From positions 306,414 through 370,413 of the forward strand of contig CAYUVH010000039.1 of the NCBI GenBank assembly GCA_964448135.1: 64,000 nt of DNA. The letters run 5' to 3'. Position numbers and translations under genes: made by a program. Positions 1 to 8,251 of the stretch are shown here, piece after piece. The DNA comes from CAYUVH01 sp964448135 (GTDB taxonomy: Bacteria > Verrucomicrobiota > Verrucomicrobiia > Limisphaerales > UBA8199). Under the pieces are notes generated by a model. It did no database searches and was not told where the DNA came from. It saw only the letters and a program-made list of their open reading frames with translations. Every line of letters starts with the position of its first letter. Positions within the stretch are counted from its first letter, which is position 1.

Positions 1-2
1 CG

Positions 3-2078
3 GAGCGCGTCCTCGAACGCCGTGCCAGCGAGTTGCGGCAGGAGCGGAAGAAATTGGAGGAGCAGGTCGAGCGCGCTGGCTTGGGCGCGGACTTGAAGCC
101 GGTTCCAGCTCCGAAAATCACCGATCACAGCGTGTCGCAACCCAAGACAGCCCGCGCCAAAAAAACCCCGCCTCCGGAACCCGTCCGCGAGCCGGAGCCC
201 GCCGATGAAGGCGAAGTCATTTCCGCCCGCGAATTAGCCGCCACCACCACCTCCCAGGTTCTCGGCAAAGCTTCAGCTACCGCTGAAACAAAACCGGAGG
301 AAGCCAAAGCCCTCGCCAAAGCCGAGGTCGCCGTCGCCGACAAGGAAAAGGATAAGGCGGAGGAAGGCGAAAAACCCGCCGAGCCCAAGCCGGAGCCGCA
401 GGTCACCATCAGCGACAACTCCATTCGCACTGCGCGCCCGAAGATTCTGCCCAAGAAGCCCAAGCCCATCACCGTCGCCTCGACGCCGATGATCGGGAAT
501 TATCAACTGCCGTCCCATGATTTTCTGCAGTTGCCGGACCCGTCGGTCAAACCGACCGAATCGAAGGAGGAGCTGCTCGCCAACGCGCGGCTCATGCAGC
601 AGACGCTCGCGCAATTCGAAATCCCGGTCGAGCTCGGCGACATCACCAAAGGCCCGACCATCACACGCTACGAACTTCATCCCGCCCCCGGGGTGAAGCT
701 CGAAAAAATCGCCGGCCTGAGCAACAACATCGCGGCCGCCCTGAAGGCCGAGCGCATTCACATCCTCGCGCCCGTCCCCGGCAAAAGCTCCGTCGGCGTC
801 GAAGTCCCGAACGCCATCAAAACCAAGGTCATCATGCGCGACCTATTGGAATCGGATGAATGGCGCAATACCAAGGCCAAAATCCCGCTCGCGCTCGGCA
901 AGGATGTCTACGGCCATCCCATCATCGCCGATCTCGCGGAGATGCCGCATTGCCTCATCGCCGGCAGCACGGGCGCCGGCAAGTCCGTCTGCATTAGCGC
1001 CATCATCACCTCCCTGCTCTACCGCTTCTCGCCGGATCAACTTCGCTTCGTGATGATTGATCCCAAGGTCGTCGAACTGCAGCAGTATAATATCCTGCCG
1101 CATTTGGTCGTGCCCGTCGTGACCGATCCGAAAAAGGTCATCCTCGCGTTGCGCTGGGTCGTGAACGAGATGGAGAAGCGTTACCAGATTTTCGCGCGCG
1201 TGGGCGTGCGCAACATCGCTTCCTTCAACAGCCGGCCGAAAAACAAGCCGCTCCCGACCCTGGAGCCGGAACTGCCGCTCATGGCCAAGAAGGAAAAGGT
1301 CGAGCCCGGCGCGGATGGTTTTGCCGTCGAAGTGGATGAGGAAATTGTTGTCCCGCGGGAAGAAGAAATCGTCATTCCCGAGAAGCTGAGCTATATCGTC
1401 GTCATCATTGACGAACTCGCCGACCTGATGCTGGTCGCGCCTGCCGACGTCGAAATGGCGATCGCACGCATCACCCAGATGGCCCGCGCCGCCGGCATTC
1501 ATTGCATCATCGCGACCCAGCGCCCGAGCGTGGATGTGATCACGGGCGTCATCAAAGCGAACGTGCCCGCCCGTATCGCCTTCCAGGTGGCCGCCAAGGT
1601 GGACTCGCGCACGATTCTTGACGCCATGGGCGCCGACAAGTTGCTCGGCAAAGGTGACATGCTTTATTTGCCGCCTGGTTCGGCAAAATTGATTCGCGCC
1701 CAGGGCGCGCTCATCACGGACCAGGAGATTCAGAACATCGTGGACTTCATCGCCAAGCAGGCCAAGCCGAGCTACGAACTTGAAATCCATCAGCAGCTCT
1801 CCAAACCCACGCCGCTGAGCGGAGACGAGAGTGGCATTGATGAAGATGAAGAAATCATCCAGCAGTGCATTGAAGTCATCCGCAGCGAGCAAAAAGCGAG
1901 CGTTTCGCTGTTGCAGCGGCGGCTGCGCCTGGGATACGGCCGAGCGGCGCGCATCATGGATGAGTTGGAGAATCGCGGCATCGTCGGCCCCAGCAATGGC
2001 GCCGAGCCGCGCGAAATCATGATTGATCTCGACGGCGGCGGCGCGGACGGCGCCGGACAAGGATTGCAGGCCAAATGA
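3..2078 (+). CDS. ftsK: DNA translocase FtsK/SpoIIIE, 5' end outside window
   Basis: Septal DNA pump that moves chromosome termini through the closing division site. The frame is open from the window edge, so the N-terminal membrane segments are missing. Counting from the TTG at 33: a Lys/Glu/Pro/Ala-rich linker fills the first 150 or so residues, Walker A (GSTGAGKS) is near residue 311, Walker B (IIDELADLM) near 458, and the FtsK signature TQRPSVDVITG near 490. A winged-helix gamma domain (about 607-663, YGRAARIMDELENRG), which reads KOPS-type sites in the family, ends the protein. An acidic insertion of about 50 residues (398-450) lies between the Walker motifs. The stop overlaps the next start by 4 bp, suggesting translational coupling. 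Family assignment is secure. Confidence 0.96.
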   Translation, partial: ERVLERRASELRQERKKLEEQVERAGLGADLKPVPAPKITDHSVSQPKTARAKKTPPPEPVREPEPADEGEVISARELAATTTSQVLGKASATAETKPEEAKALAKAEVAVADKEKDKAEEGEKPAEPKPEPQVTISDNSIRTARPKILPKKPKPITVASTPMIGNYQLPSHDFLQLPDPSVKPTESKEELLANARLMQQTLAQFEIPVELGDITKGPTITRYELHPAPGVKLEKIAGLSNNIAAALKAERIHILAPVPGKSSVGVEVPNAIKTKVIMRDLLESDEWRNTKAKIPLALGKDVYGHPIIADLAEMPHCLIAGSTGAGKSVCISAIITSLLYRFSPDQLRFVMIDPKVVELQQYNILPHLVVPVVTDPKKVILALRWVVNEMEKRYQIFARVGVRNIASFNSRPKNKPLPTLEPELPLMAKKEKVEPGADGFAVEVDEEIVVPREEEIVIPEKLSYIVVIIDELADLMLVAPADVEMAIARITQMARAAGIHCIIATQRPSVDVITGVIKANVPARIAFQVAAKVDSRTILDAMGADKLLGKGDMLYLPPGSAKLIRAQGALITDQEIQNIVDFIAKQAKPSYELEIHQQLSKPTPLSGDESGIDEDEEIIQQCIEVIRSEQKASVSLLQRRLRLGYGRAARIMDELENRGIVGPSNGAEPREIMIDLDGGGADGAGQGLQAK

Positions 2079-2590
2079 CCACGATGTCCAGCGTCGCCGA
2101 GCATTTGAAAAAAGGTCGTCTGGCCCTGGGCCTGACCGTCGAGCAGATCGCGGAAACGACCAAGGTCCGCACGGACCACATCCGCGCCATCGAGGAGGGC
2201 AATTACAATGTCTTTTCGGCGCCGGTTTATATCCGGGGGTTTGTGCGCGGCTACGCCAAGCTGCTGAAGCTCGATGTGCAGGAAGTGATGACAGCGTTGG
2301 ATGGGGAGCTGGGGCAGACGAAGAAGTTTGCCGACCATCCCCCGCTCTCCAACGAACCGCGCGGCGTGATGGATTTCATCACCCTGCAACTTTCAAAACT
2401 GGACTGGCGCAAAGGCGTGATCGGAGTGGTTCTGCTGGTGGCTTTGGTCGTGTTCTTGATCGGGTATTTGATCTGGCATCACTATCACACCGCCGACCCG
2501 CTCAAAAGCCTCCAACCGGCCGTCTATCGCGCCCCTCAATCCGGCGAAACCCTTCCCCTGCCTTCGCCAAATTCCGCTCCGCGCCGGTAG
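2075..2590 (+). CDS. RodZ-like membrane protein with Cro/CI-type HTH domain
   Basis: 171 residues. The N-terminal helix-turn-helix (about 8-72) has the HTH_25 pattern LKKGRLALGLTVEQIAE..T, then APVYIRGFVRGYAKLL, typical of RodZ/YmfM proteins that link MreB to the membrane. One transmembrane helix lies at about 114-134 and only a 35-residue Pro/Ser-rich tail follows, so the periplasmic domain of full-length RodZ is absent. The start overlaps the ftsK stop (ATGA); ATG at 2084 is also possible. RodZ-type genes commonly sit beside ftsK. A role in cell shape is inferred from family and context. Confidence 0.85.
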   Translation: MTTMSSVAEHLKKGRLALGLTVEQIAETTKVRTDHIRAIEEGNYNVFSAPVYIRGFVRGYAKLLKLDVQEVMTALDGELGQTKKFADHPPLSNEPRGVMDFITLQLSKLDWRKGVIGVVLLVALVVFLIGYLIWHHYHTADPLKSLQPAVYRAPQSGETLPLPSPNSAPRR

Positions 2591-2613
2591 CGACAAAGGC
2601 CTCGCGGGAGGAT

Positions 2614-2633
2614 CGCCCGTCTCTGAACGGGCG
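2614..2633. terminator. Hairpin in the convergent gap between rodZ-like gene and pgsA
   Basis: The arms CGCCCGT and ACGGGCG enclose a 6-nt loop in the 45-bp gap between two convergent genes. The placement suits a bidirectional terminator, but no T-run follows on either strand. Confidence 0.35.
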
Positions 2634-2635
2634 CG

Positions 2636-3223
2636 TTACATGTCTTCCAGATAAAGCGTCCGATTCTTCCACAAGTACAACCACCCCGAAACCAGGGTTA
2701 GGATTACCGCGGTCCAGACGGAAATATCCATAATCCAGGCAATCAACGGCTTGGTTCCGATCGCGAGCCCGAAAAAAGCTCCCACCGGGCCCCATTGCGC
2801 GTAACTGTGGAACACCAAAATCGCGATGATCGCGGCGATCTGCGAAATCGTCTTGTGCTTGCCGTAGCCCTCCGCCGCGAGGACGACGTTTTTCGACGCC
2901 GCCAGCAGCCGCAGCCCGGTGATCGCCAGTTCGCGCGCCACCACCACCACGACCATCCAGGCGGGAATCCACCCCAGCCCCACGAAGGCGATGAACGCCG
3001 AGCACACCATGATTTTGTCCGCCAGGGGATCCATGAGGATGCCGAAGTTCGTCACCAGTTTTCGACTGCGGGCTACGTACCCATCCAGAAAATCCGTGAT
3101 GCCGCCCGCGACGAACAGCACCAGCGCAATCGTCGCGTGGTAGGCCATCTGCGAAAACATCACCATGAGGAACAGCAACGTCAGGACGAACCGCCCCAAC
3201 GTCAGTTTGTTGGGTAGATTCAT
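2636..3223 (-). CDS. pgsA: CDP-diacylglycerol--glycerol-3-phosphate 3-phosphatidyltransferase
   Basis: Integral membrane enzyme that makes phosphatidylglycerophosphate, the committed step to phosphatidylglycerol and cardiolipin. 195 residues with several hydrophobic segments. The full CDP-alcohol phosphotransferase signature is present: D44, D47-G48, A51-R52, G61, D65 and D69 with exact family spacing. The N-terminus MNLPNKLTLGRF is typical of PgsA. The ATG overlaps the rimO stop by 4 bp, so the two are probably co-transcribed, an arrangement seen in many bacteria. Confidence 0.95.
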   Translation of the reverse strand: MNLPNKLTLGRFVLTLLFLMVMFSQMAYHATIALVLFVAGGITDFLDGYVARSRKLVTNFGILMDPLADKIMVCSAFIAFVGLGWIPAWMVVVVVARELAITGLRLLAASKNVVLAAEGYGKHKTISQIAAIIAILVFHSYAQWGPVGAFFGLAIGTKPLIAWIMDISVWTAVILTLVSGWLYLWKNRTLYLEDM

Positions 3224-4869
3224 GCCGGCTCGGCGAGCAGATCGTAATCGGTATGTCCCGTGATCTTCACCCGCACAAATTCTCCCTTCGCCACCTTCCC
3301 GCGCACATACACGCGCCCGTCAATATCCGGAGCGTCGGCCTCCCCCCGCGCCACAAACCAACCCGCGCCGAGTTTGTCCGGCCCGTGGTCCTCGCCGCGC
3401 ACGAGACCGTGCTCCCACGAGCTCACTTGCGCGCGTTGAAGTTCATCCTTCGCGGCCGGCCGCTCGACGAGCACATTGAGTGTGCGGCCGACATAGGCGG
3501 CCGAAATCTCCGCGGCGATTCCGCGCTGCAGCGCCATGGCTCGGTCGCGGCGCTGGCGCTTGAGCTTGTCCGGCAATTGCCCGGCCATGCTGCCCGCGCG
3601 CGTCCCTTCCTCTTGCGAATAGGTGAACACGCCCAGGCGTTCGAAGCGCGTGTCGCGGATAAATTCCATCAGCGTGTCGAAACACGCATCGGTCTCGCCC
3701 GGAAAGCCCACAATGAACGTGGTCCGCAGCGCCATGCCCGGCACGCCCTCGCGAATCTTGCGCACCAAATCCACGATATGCTGCTGCGACGTTTCGCGGC
3801 GCATGCGCTCCAGCATGTTCTCATGAATATGCTGCAGCGGAATATCCGCGTACCGCGCCACTTTCGGGCACTCGGCAATCGTCTGGATCAATTCATCCGT
3901 CCAGTGCGCCGGATGTGTATAGAGCAACCGAATCCAGAAATCTCCCGGCAGCGCATTCAGCTCGCGTAACAAGGTGCACAGCGTCGGCGAGCCTTCCGGC
4001 AATTCCTGCACCGCCGTGGTGAAGCTCAATGGCGACGAAATCGTGCGACGATGCCCCGGTCGCAGATCCAGCCCGTAATAAGTCGAATCCTGCGAGATGA
4101 GATTGATCTCGCGCACGCCGCTTTCGATCAACGCCTTTGCCTCCGCCACAATATCCGCTTGCGGGCGGCTGCGATGTGACCCGCGCATCCGCGGAATGAT
4201 GCAAAAACTGCAAGGATGGTTGCATCCCTCGGCGATTTTGAGATAAGCAAAATGATTTGGCGTGAGGCGAAAGCGCGGCGTGGCGTAATCGGGGATGTAC
4301 TTTGGCCGCAGATTCACATCCACCAGTGGACCCGTGGGAACTTCCTTCGCCGTTGTCGGCGCCGGTCCATGATCGTGATTGTGATCGTGGTGGTGACCGC
4401 CCTGCTTGTTCAATTCCGCCAACCGCGCGGATACCTTGCGCTTCCGTTGACGTCCAACTCCCTTGACGAGGGCATTCTGTTGACGCCGGGCCATGGCGGT
4501 GCGCACCACCTCGGTGACGTTCGCCACCTGGTCAATCCCCATGAACGCGTCCACTTCGGGCAACAATGTCGGCAATTCATCGCGAAACCGCTGCGGCAAA
4601 CAACCGGACACAATCAACGCCTGCCCGCGGTTCTTCGCCTCGCGCACTTCGCCCGACTCCAGGATGGCGTCCACGCTCTCCTCCTGCGCCGAGTCAATGA
4701 ACGAACACGTGTTGACGATCACCGCGTCCGCTTCCGCGACATTGTTGGTTATCTCCGCCCCGTCGCGCAGCAACGTGCCCAGCATGACCTCCGCATCCAC
4801 CAGGTTTTTGGCACAACCCAGTGAAATCAGGCCCACTCGCAAAGGAGCTTTGGTGGATTCCGGCTTCAT
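3220..4869 (-). CDS. rimO: Ribosomal protein S12 methylthiotransferase RimO
   Basis: Radical SAM enzyme that methylthiolates the conserved aspartate of ribosomal protein S12. Numbered from the TTG at 4872: the N-terminal MTTase domain carries cluster ligands C20, C56 and C91; the radical SAM cluster is C217-x3-C221-x2-C224 in NHPCSFCIIPRMRG; a TRAM domain ends the protein. At 550 residues it is about 100 longer than usual. Extra length comes from a basic stretch near 138-157, a His/Asp cluster at 160-168 (HHHDHNHDH), and an insertion after STYYGLDL. ATG 4869 is preferred over TTG 4872. It overlaps pgsA by 4 bp. Confidence 0.94.
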   Translation of the reverse strand: MKPESTKAPLRVGLISLGCAKNLVDAEVMLGTLLRDGAEITNNVAEADAVIVNTCSFIDSAQEESVDAILESGEVREAKNRGQALIVSGCLPQRFRDELPTLLPEVDAFMGIDQVANVTEVVRTAMARRQQNALVKGVGRQRKRKVSARLAELNKQGGHHHDHNHDHGPAPTTAKEVPTGPLVDVNLRPKYIPDYATPRFRLTPNHFAYLKIAEGCNHPCSFCIIPRMRGSHRSRPQADIVAEAKALIESGVREINLISQDSTYYGLDLRPGHRRTISSPLSFTTAVQELPEGSPTLCTLLRELNALPGDFWIRLLYTHPAHWTDELIQTIAECPKVARYADIPLQHIHENMLERMRRETSQQHIVDLVRKIREGVPGMALRTTFIVGFPGETDACFDTLMEFIRDTRFERLGVFTYSQEEGTRAGSMAGQLPDKLKRQRRDRAMALQRGIAAEISAAYVGRTLNVLVERPAAKDELQRAQVSSWEHGLVRGEDHGPDKLGAGWFVARGEADAPDIDGRVYVRGKVAKGEFVRVKITGHTDYDLLAEPA

Positions 4870-4924
4870 CAAAGAACCGAAAGCCTAGCAGCCCTCTGCA
4901 GCGCGGGCAATGCTATCCGAAGCT

Positions 4925-6253
4925 CTACATTGCCTTCGTGGTGCCCGGCATCGCCACCGGATAGCGGCCGTCAGCATCGGGCGCCACCGGCGTCGGGCCG
5001 TCCATGGCAAACGTGTCCGGCACCAGGACGAGCTTCGATGCGATCGCGTCGTCCCACTCGATCTGCTGTCCGGAGTAAGTGCACATCCGCCCAAGGATCG
5101 CGGTCATCGTCGCCGTGCCGCCGGCCTCGGCTTCGTTGTAAGGTTTGTCCGTCCGGATCGCCTCGAACAAATCGTCATGCTCCACCTGGTAAGGGTCTTT
5201 CTTTCCGTTCTTCGAAGGATAGCGCCAGGGATTCGCTCCTTTGATGGCAAAAATGCTGCGGCCCGATTGCAGTTCCGCGGAACCTTTCGTGCCCAAGGCG
5301 TGCTCGGACACCGACGGCCAGCAGCCCGGAATCTGCCGGCACTGGCTGTACATCCGCGAACCGTCGGCGTATTCAAACTCGACGAAATGATGATCGAAAA
5401 TCTGGCCGTGACGCTTGCCATTGCGAACCTGGCGCCCGCCCATGCCCTGTGCGCGGACCGGGTGCTGGCCCTTGATCCAGTTGCACACGTCCAGGTTGTG
5501 AACGTGTTGCTCCACGATATGATCTCCCGAAAGCCAGGTGAAGTAGTACCAATTGCGAATCTGGTAATGCATCTCGGTTTCTCCGGGCAGGCGCTCGACG
5601 CCGTCGCGCGAACCGCCGTCCCAGTACGCCCGTAACGCCAGCAAATCGCCGATCGCCCCGTCCCGGAGTCGTTTGACCATTTCGATATAAGGAGCCTGAT
5701 GGCGGCGCTGCAAACCCACGCCCACCTTCAGATTCTTCTTCTTCGCTTCCTCGGCCGCCGCCATGAACTTGCGGATTCCCGGCGCGTCTGTTGCCACCGG
5801 CTTCTCCATAAAGACATGTTTCCCCTGCCGCACCGCCTCCTCGAAATGAATCGGCCGGAAGCCCGGTGACGTCGCCAGGATCACCACGTCCGCCAGCGCA
5901 ATCGCCTTCTTGTAGCCATCGAAATCCGTGAACTGCCGCTCCGCCGGCACGTCAATCTGAGCCCCATGCTTGGTCTTCAGGCTGTTCAAGCCGGCCTCCA
6001 GTTTCTCCGGCAGCAGATCCGCCGCCGCCACCAGCTTCGTCGGCCCGGAGGTGCTCAGCGCCTGGGACGCCGCCCCGCTGCCGCGACCGCCGCAGCCCAC
6101 GAGTGCGATCTTGATCGTCTCATCACTGGCCGCGTGCACCATGCTCTCCAGCGGCAGCGCAGCCAGCATCGTGGCTCCGGCGATGGCCGAAGAACCGGAT
6201 TTGAGAAACGAGCGGCGGGAAACTCCATTGAACGGATCGGGCGAGGTATTCAT
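4925..6253 (-). CDS. Tat-exported Gfo/Idh/MocA family oxidoreductase
   Basis: NAD(P)-dependent sugar or cyclitol dehydrogenase family. From ATG 6253 the twin-arginine motif SRRSFLKSG is at about residue 12, followed by a hydrophobic stretch, so export through Tat is expected. A Rossmann fold (KIALVGCGGRGSG) and the family motif EKPVATD follow; the C-terminal half is the alpha/beta substrate domain. ATG 6283 would add ten residues and is less likely because the n-region would be long; neither start has a good Shine-Dalgarno. Such exported enzymes are numerous in Verrucomicrobia and Planctomycetes. The substrate cannot be predicted. Confidence 0.88.
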   Translation of the reverse strand: MNTSPDPFNGVSRRSFLKSGSSAIAGATMLAALPLESMVHAASDETIKIALVGCGGRGSGAASQALSTSGPTKLVAAADLLPEKLEAGLNSLKTKHGAQIDVPAERQFTDFDGYKKAIALADVVILATSPGFRPIHFEEAVRQGKHVFMEKPVATDAPGIRKFMAAAEEAKKKNLKVGVGLQRRHQAPYIEMVKRLRDGAIGDLLALRAYWDGGSRDGVERLPGETEMHYQIRNWYYFTWLSGDHIVEQHVHNLDVCNWIKGQHPVRAQGMGGRQVRNGKRHGQIFDHHFVEFEYADGSRMYSQCRQIPGCWPSVSEHALGTKGSAELQSGRSIFAIKGANPWRYPSKNGKKDPYQVEHDDLFEAIRTDKPYNEAEAGGTATMTAILGRMCTYSGQQIEWDDAIASKLVLVPDTFAMDGPTPVAPDADGRYPVAMPGTTKAM

Positions 6254-6349
6254 GAGGACTGGCGACTTATTTCGATTTCGCATTTATTATGTACCAACCC
6301 TGCCCCCATGGCAACACCGGAATTCAAACACCCCACCCACTTGCACAAA

Positions 6350-6384
6350 CGCCCGCCCATCGTCGCAACGAGGGCGGGCGCTTT
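6350..6384 (-). terminator. Intrinsic terminator after the peroxiredoxin gene
   Basis: A 9-bp GC arm pair (6350-6358 and 6372-6380, CGCCCGCCC type) is extended by an inner 4-bp stem. T-rich flanks on both sides suggest it may act in both directions. It sits 16 bp after the peroxiredoxin stop. Confidence 0.7.
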
Positions 6385-6400
6385 TGAAAATCCGCGGGGC

Positions 6401-6880
6401 TTACTTCAGCTTCAGCAGCGTCTCCTTGACCTTGTCGAAGTTCGGCAGGTCCTTGGGCGTCGGCGTCTGTTCGCTGTATTGGACCACGCCGTTCTTGTCG
6501 ATGACGAACGCCGCGCGAGCCGCGGTGTCACCCACGCCGGCGAGCATCGGGAAAACGACATCGTATTTCTTGATCACTTCCTTGTTCAGGTCGCTGGCCA
6601 GGGTCAGCGTGATCTTCTCCTTCTGCGCCCAGGCTTCCTGCGCGAACGGCGTGTCCACGCTGATCGCGATCACGTCCGCGGCCATGCCTTTGAAATCACC
6701 GAGGCCGCCGCTGACGTCGCACAGTTCCTTGGTGCAGACGCCCGTGAAGGCCGCCGGGAAAAACAGCACGACCGTGTTCTTCTTGCCGAAATTGTCGCTC
6801 AGCTTCACGTCCACCATGCCGGACGCTTGTTTGGATTTGAGCGTGAAATCAGGCGCCTTGGCGCCCACTGGTATAGCCAT
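6401..6880 (-). CDS. Thioredoxin-dependent peroxiredoxin (AhpC/TSA, Prx5/AhpE-like)
   Basis: Cytosolic thiol peroxidase of 159 residues. The peroxidatic site is FPAAFTGVCTKELC with C49 as the attacking cysteine and C54 a possible resolving partner. The N-terminal VGAKAPDFTL strand and the SVDTPFAQEAWAQ segment match the atypical Prx5/AhpE group. A Shine-Dalgarno-like AGGA lies upstream of the ATG. The gene is a single unit: sigma-70-type promoter at 6938-6966 and a strong terminator at 6350-6384. Confidence 0.93.
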   Translation of the reverse strand: MAIPVGAKAPDFTLKSKQASGMVDVKLSDNFGKKNTVVLFFPAAFTGVCTKELCDVSGGLGDFKGMAADVIAISVDTPFAQEAWAQKEKITLTLASDLNKEVIKKYDVVFPMLAGVGDTAARAAFVIDKNGVVQYSEQTPTPKDLPNFDKVKETLLKLK

Positions 6881-6937
6881 ATCTGAATTCCTGTGTTTGG
6901 TTGATGGTTATCAAAACAATTGCTACTGACGCGCCCA

Positions 6938-6966
6938 TGTGTAGCCCGCCCCCCTGCCGCTGTCAA
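6938..6966 (-). promoter_or_regulatory. Sigma-70-type promoter of the peroxiredoxin gene
   Basis: On the minus strand a perfect TTGACA (-35, 6961-6966) is separated by exactly 17 bp from TACACA (-10, 6938-6943). The predicted transcript start lies about 50 nt upstream of the peroxiredoxin ATG. Confidence 0.6.
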
Positions 6967-7089
6967 ACGTTCGGTGCGCACGCTTCCGGCGGTCCCCTAT
7001 CGCACCCGGTGATCAGTTAATCGGCGGCCCGGAGCCACTCCACCTGCGCCCGGCTTGCAAAACCCCTGAAAACCCGGTACTAGTTCAGG

Positions 7090-8235
7090 GTGAATACTTT
7101 CGCCTTTCACGCCCTCCACCGGCTGAACCGCTTCGCGACGCTGGCGTGGGCCACGCTGCTTTTCGCCGGTTGCGGTCGCAACGACATCCAGGTTTACCGC
7201 GTCGCAAAGGATTCCTCCACGCCCGCCGCCCCGCCGATGGCTTCACCGCATGGGCCCGACGGCATGCCGGCCGCGCCCGCGGCCCCCGCTTTGCGCTGGA
7301 AACTTCCCGACGCCTGGGAGGAAGTCGCGCCCGGTGAAATGCGCGCCGCTTCGTTCCGCGTCAAAGGCGCGGACAACAAATTCGCGGACGTTGGCGTGTT
7401 CCCGCTTCCCGGAATCACTGCCCAGGACGATCAGATTGTCAGCCTTTGGCGCAGCGAACTGGGCCTGGACAAGGTCGACGCCGCCGGAGTCGTCAAGCTC
7501 TCCGAAACCGTCACCGTGGCGGGACTCCCCGGCCGCATGTACGATCAGGCCGGCATCCGTTCCGATACGAAAGACAAATCCCGCATCATCGCGGCCATCG
7601 TCGAACGCGACGGAGTTCCCTGGTTCTTCAAGATGGCCGGCGACGACGCACTCGTCGCCTCGCAAAAGGCGCCCTTCGTGGAATTTCTGAAATCCGTCAC
7701 TTTTGAAGCCAGCCCTGCCGCCGCCGCCATGCCACCGGGTCATCCGCCAATGGCCGGAGCGGCGAGCGCCACCCCACCCGCCGCCGCACCGGGTGCCGGC
7801 GCCACTGCCGCCGGCAAACCTGAGTGGCAAGTGCCCGCCGGCTGGCAGGAGGTTCCGGGTGGTCAGTTCCTGTTCGCCAAGTATCAACTCTCCGGACCCA
7901 ACGACGCCAAAGCCGCCGTCAACATCAGCACCACCGCCGGCGACGGTGGTGGCCTTGCCGCCAACGTCAATCGCTGGCGCGGCCAGCTCGGTCTGCAGCC
8001 GCAATCCGAAGCCGAACTCGCCTCCGCGGTCAAACCGATTGATCTCGCAGCCGGCAAAGGGTCGCTCGTCGAACTCTCCGGCACCGACGCCCGCACCGGA
8101 CAAAAGTCCCGCCTGATCGCCATCGTGGTTTCGCACGGCGACCAATCCTGGTTTTACAAACTGATGGGCGATGTATCCATCGTGGAGCGCGAGCAGCCCG
8201 CTTTCCTCAAGTTCGTCCAGGCCGTAAAATACTGA
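7090..8235 (+). CDS. Lipoprotein with two tandem homologous domains, next to cytochrome c maturation genes
   Basis: 381 residues from a GTG start. A lipoprotein signal ends at LLFAGC (C28), giving an envelope-anchored protein. An Ala/Pro-rich linker leads to two related units: about 70-205, beginning WKLPDAWEEVAPGEMR, and about 245-381, beginning WQVPAGWQEVPGGQF. Each contains an equivalent of the LWRSELGLDKV / RWRGQLGLQPQ segment and ends in a WFFKMAGDD / WFYKLMGDV motif. No enzymatic motif or CxxCH haem site was seen. It lies 16 bp before resB, so a role in the c-type cytochrome pathway is possible, but that is only context. Confidence 0.72.
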   Translation: MNTFAFHALHRLNRFATLAWATLLFAGCGRNDIQVYRVAKDSSTPAAPPMASPHGPDGMPAAPAAPALRWKLPDAWEEVAPGEMRAASFRVKGADNKFADVGVFPLPGITAQDDQIVSLWRSELGLDKVDAAGVVKLSETVTVAGLPGRMYDQAGIRSDTKDKSRIIAAIVERDGVPWFFKMAGDDALVASQKAPFVEFLKSVTFEASPAAAAMPPGHPPMAGAASATPPAAAPGAGATAAGKPEWQVPAGWQEVPGGQFLFAKYQLSGPNDAKAAVNISTTAGDGGGLAANVNRWRGQLGLQPQSEAELASAVKPIDLAAGKGSLVELSGTDARTGQKSRLIAIVVSHGDQSWFYKLMGDVSIVEREQPAFLKFVQAVKY

Positions 8236-8251
8236 TCGCCTGCGCAGACCC

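Noticed and set aside
843..2060. 405-codon antisense frame in ftsK
   Set aside because: A high-GC shadow of a secure gene; its His/Asp/Arg-rich translation has no recognisable domain.
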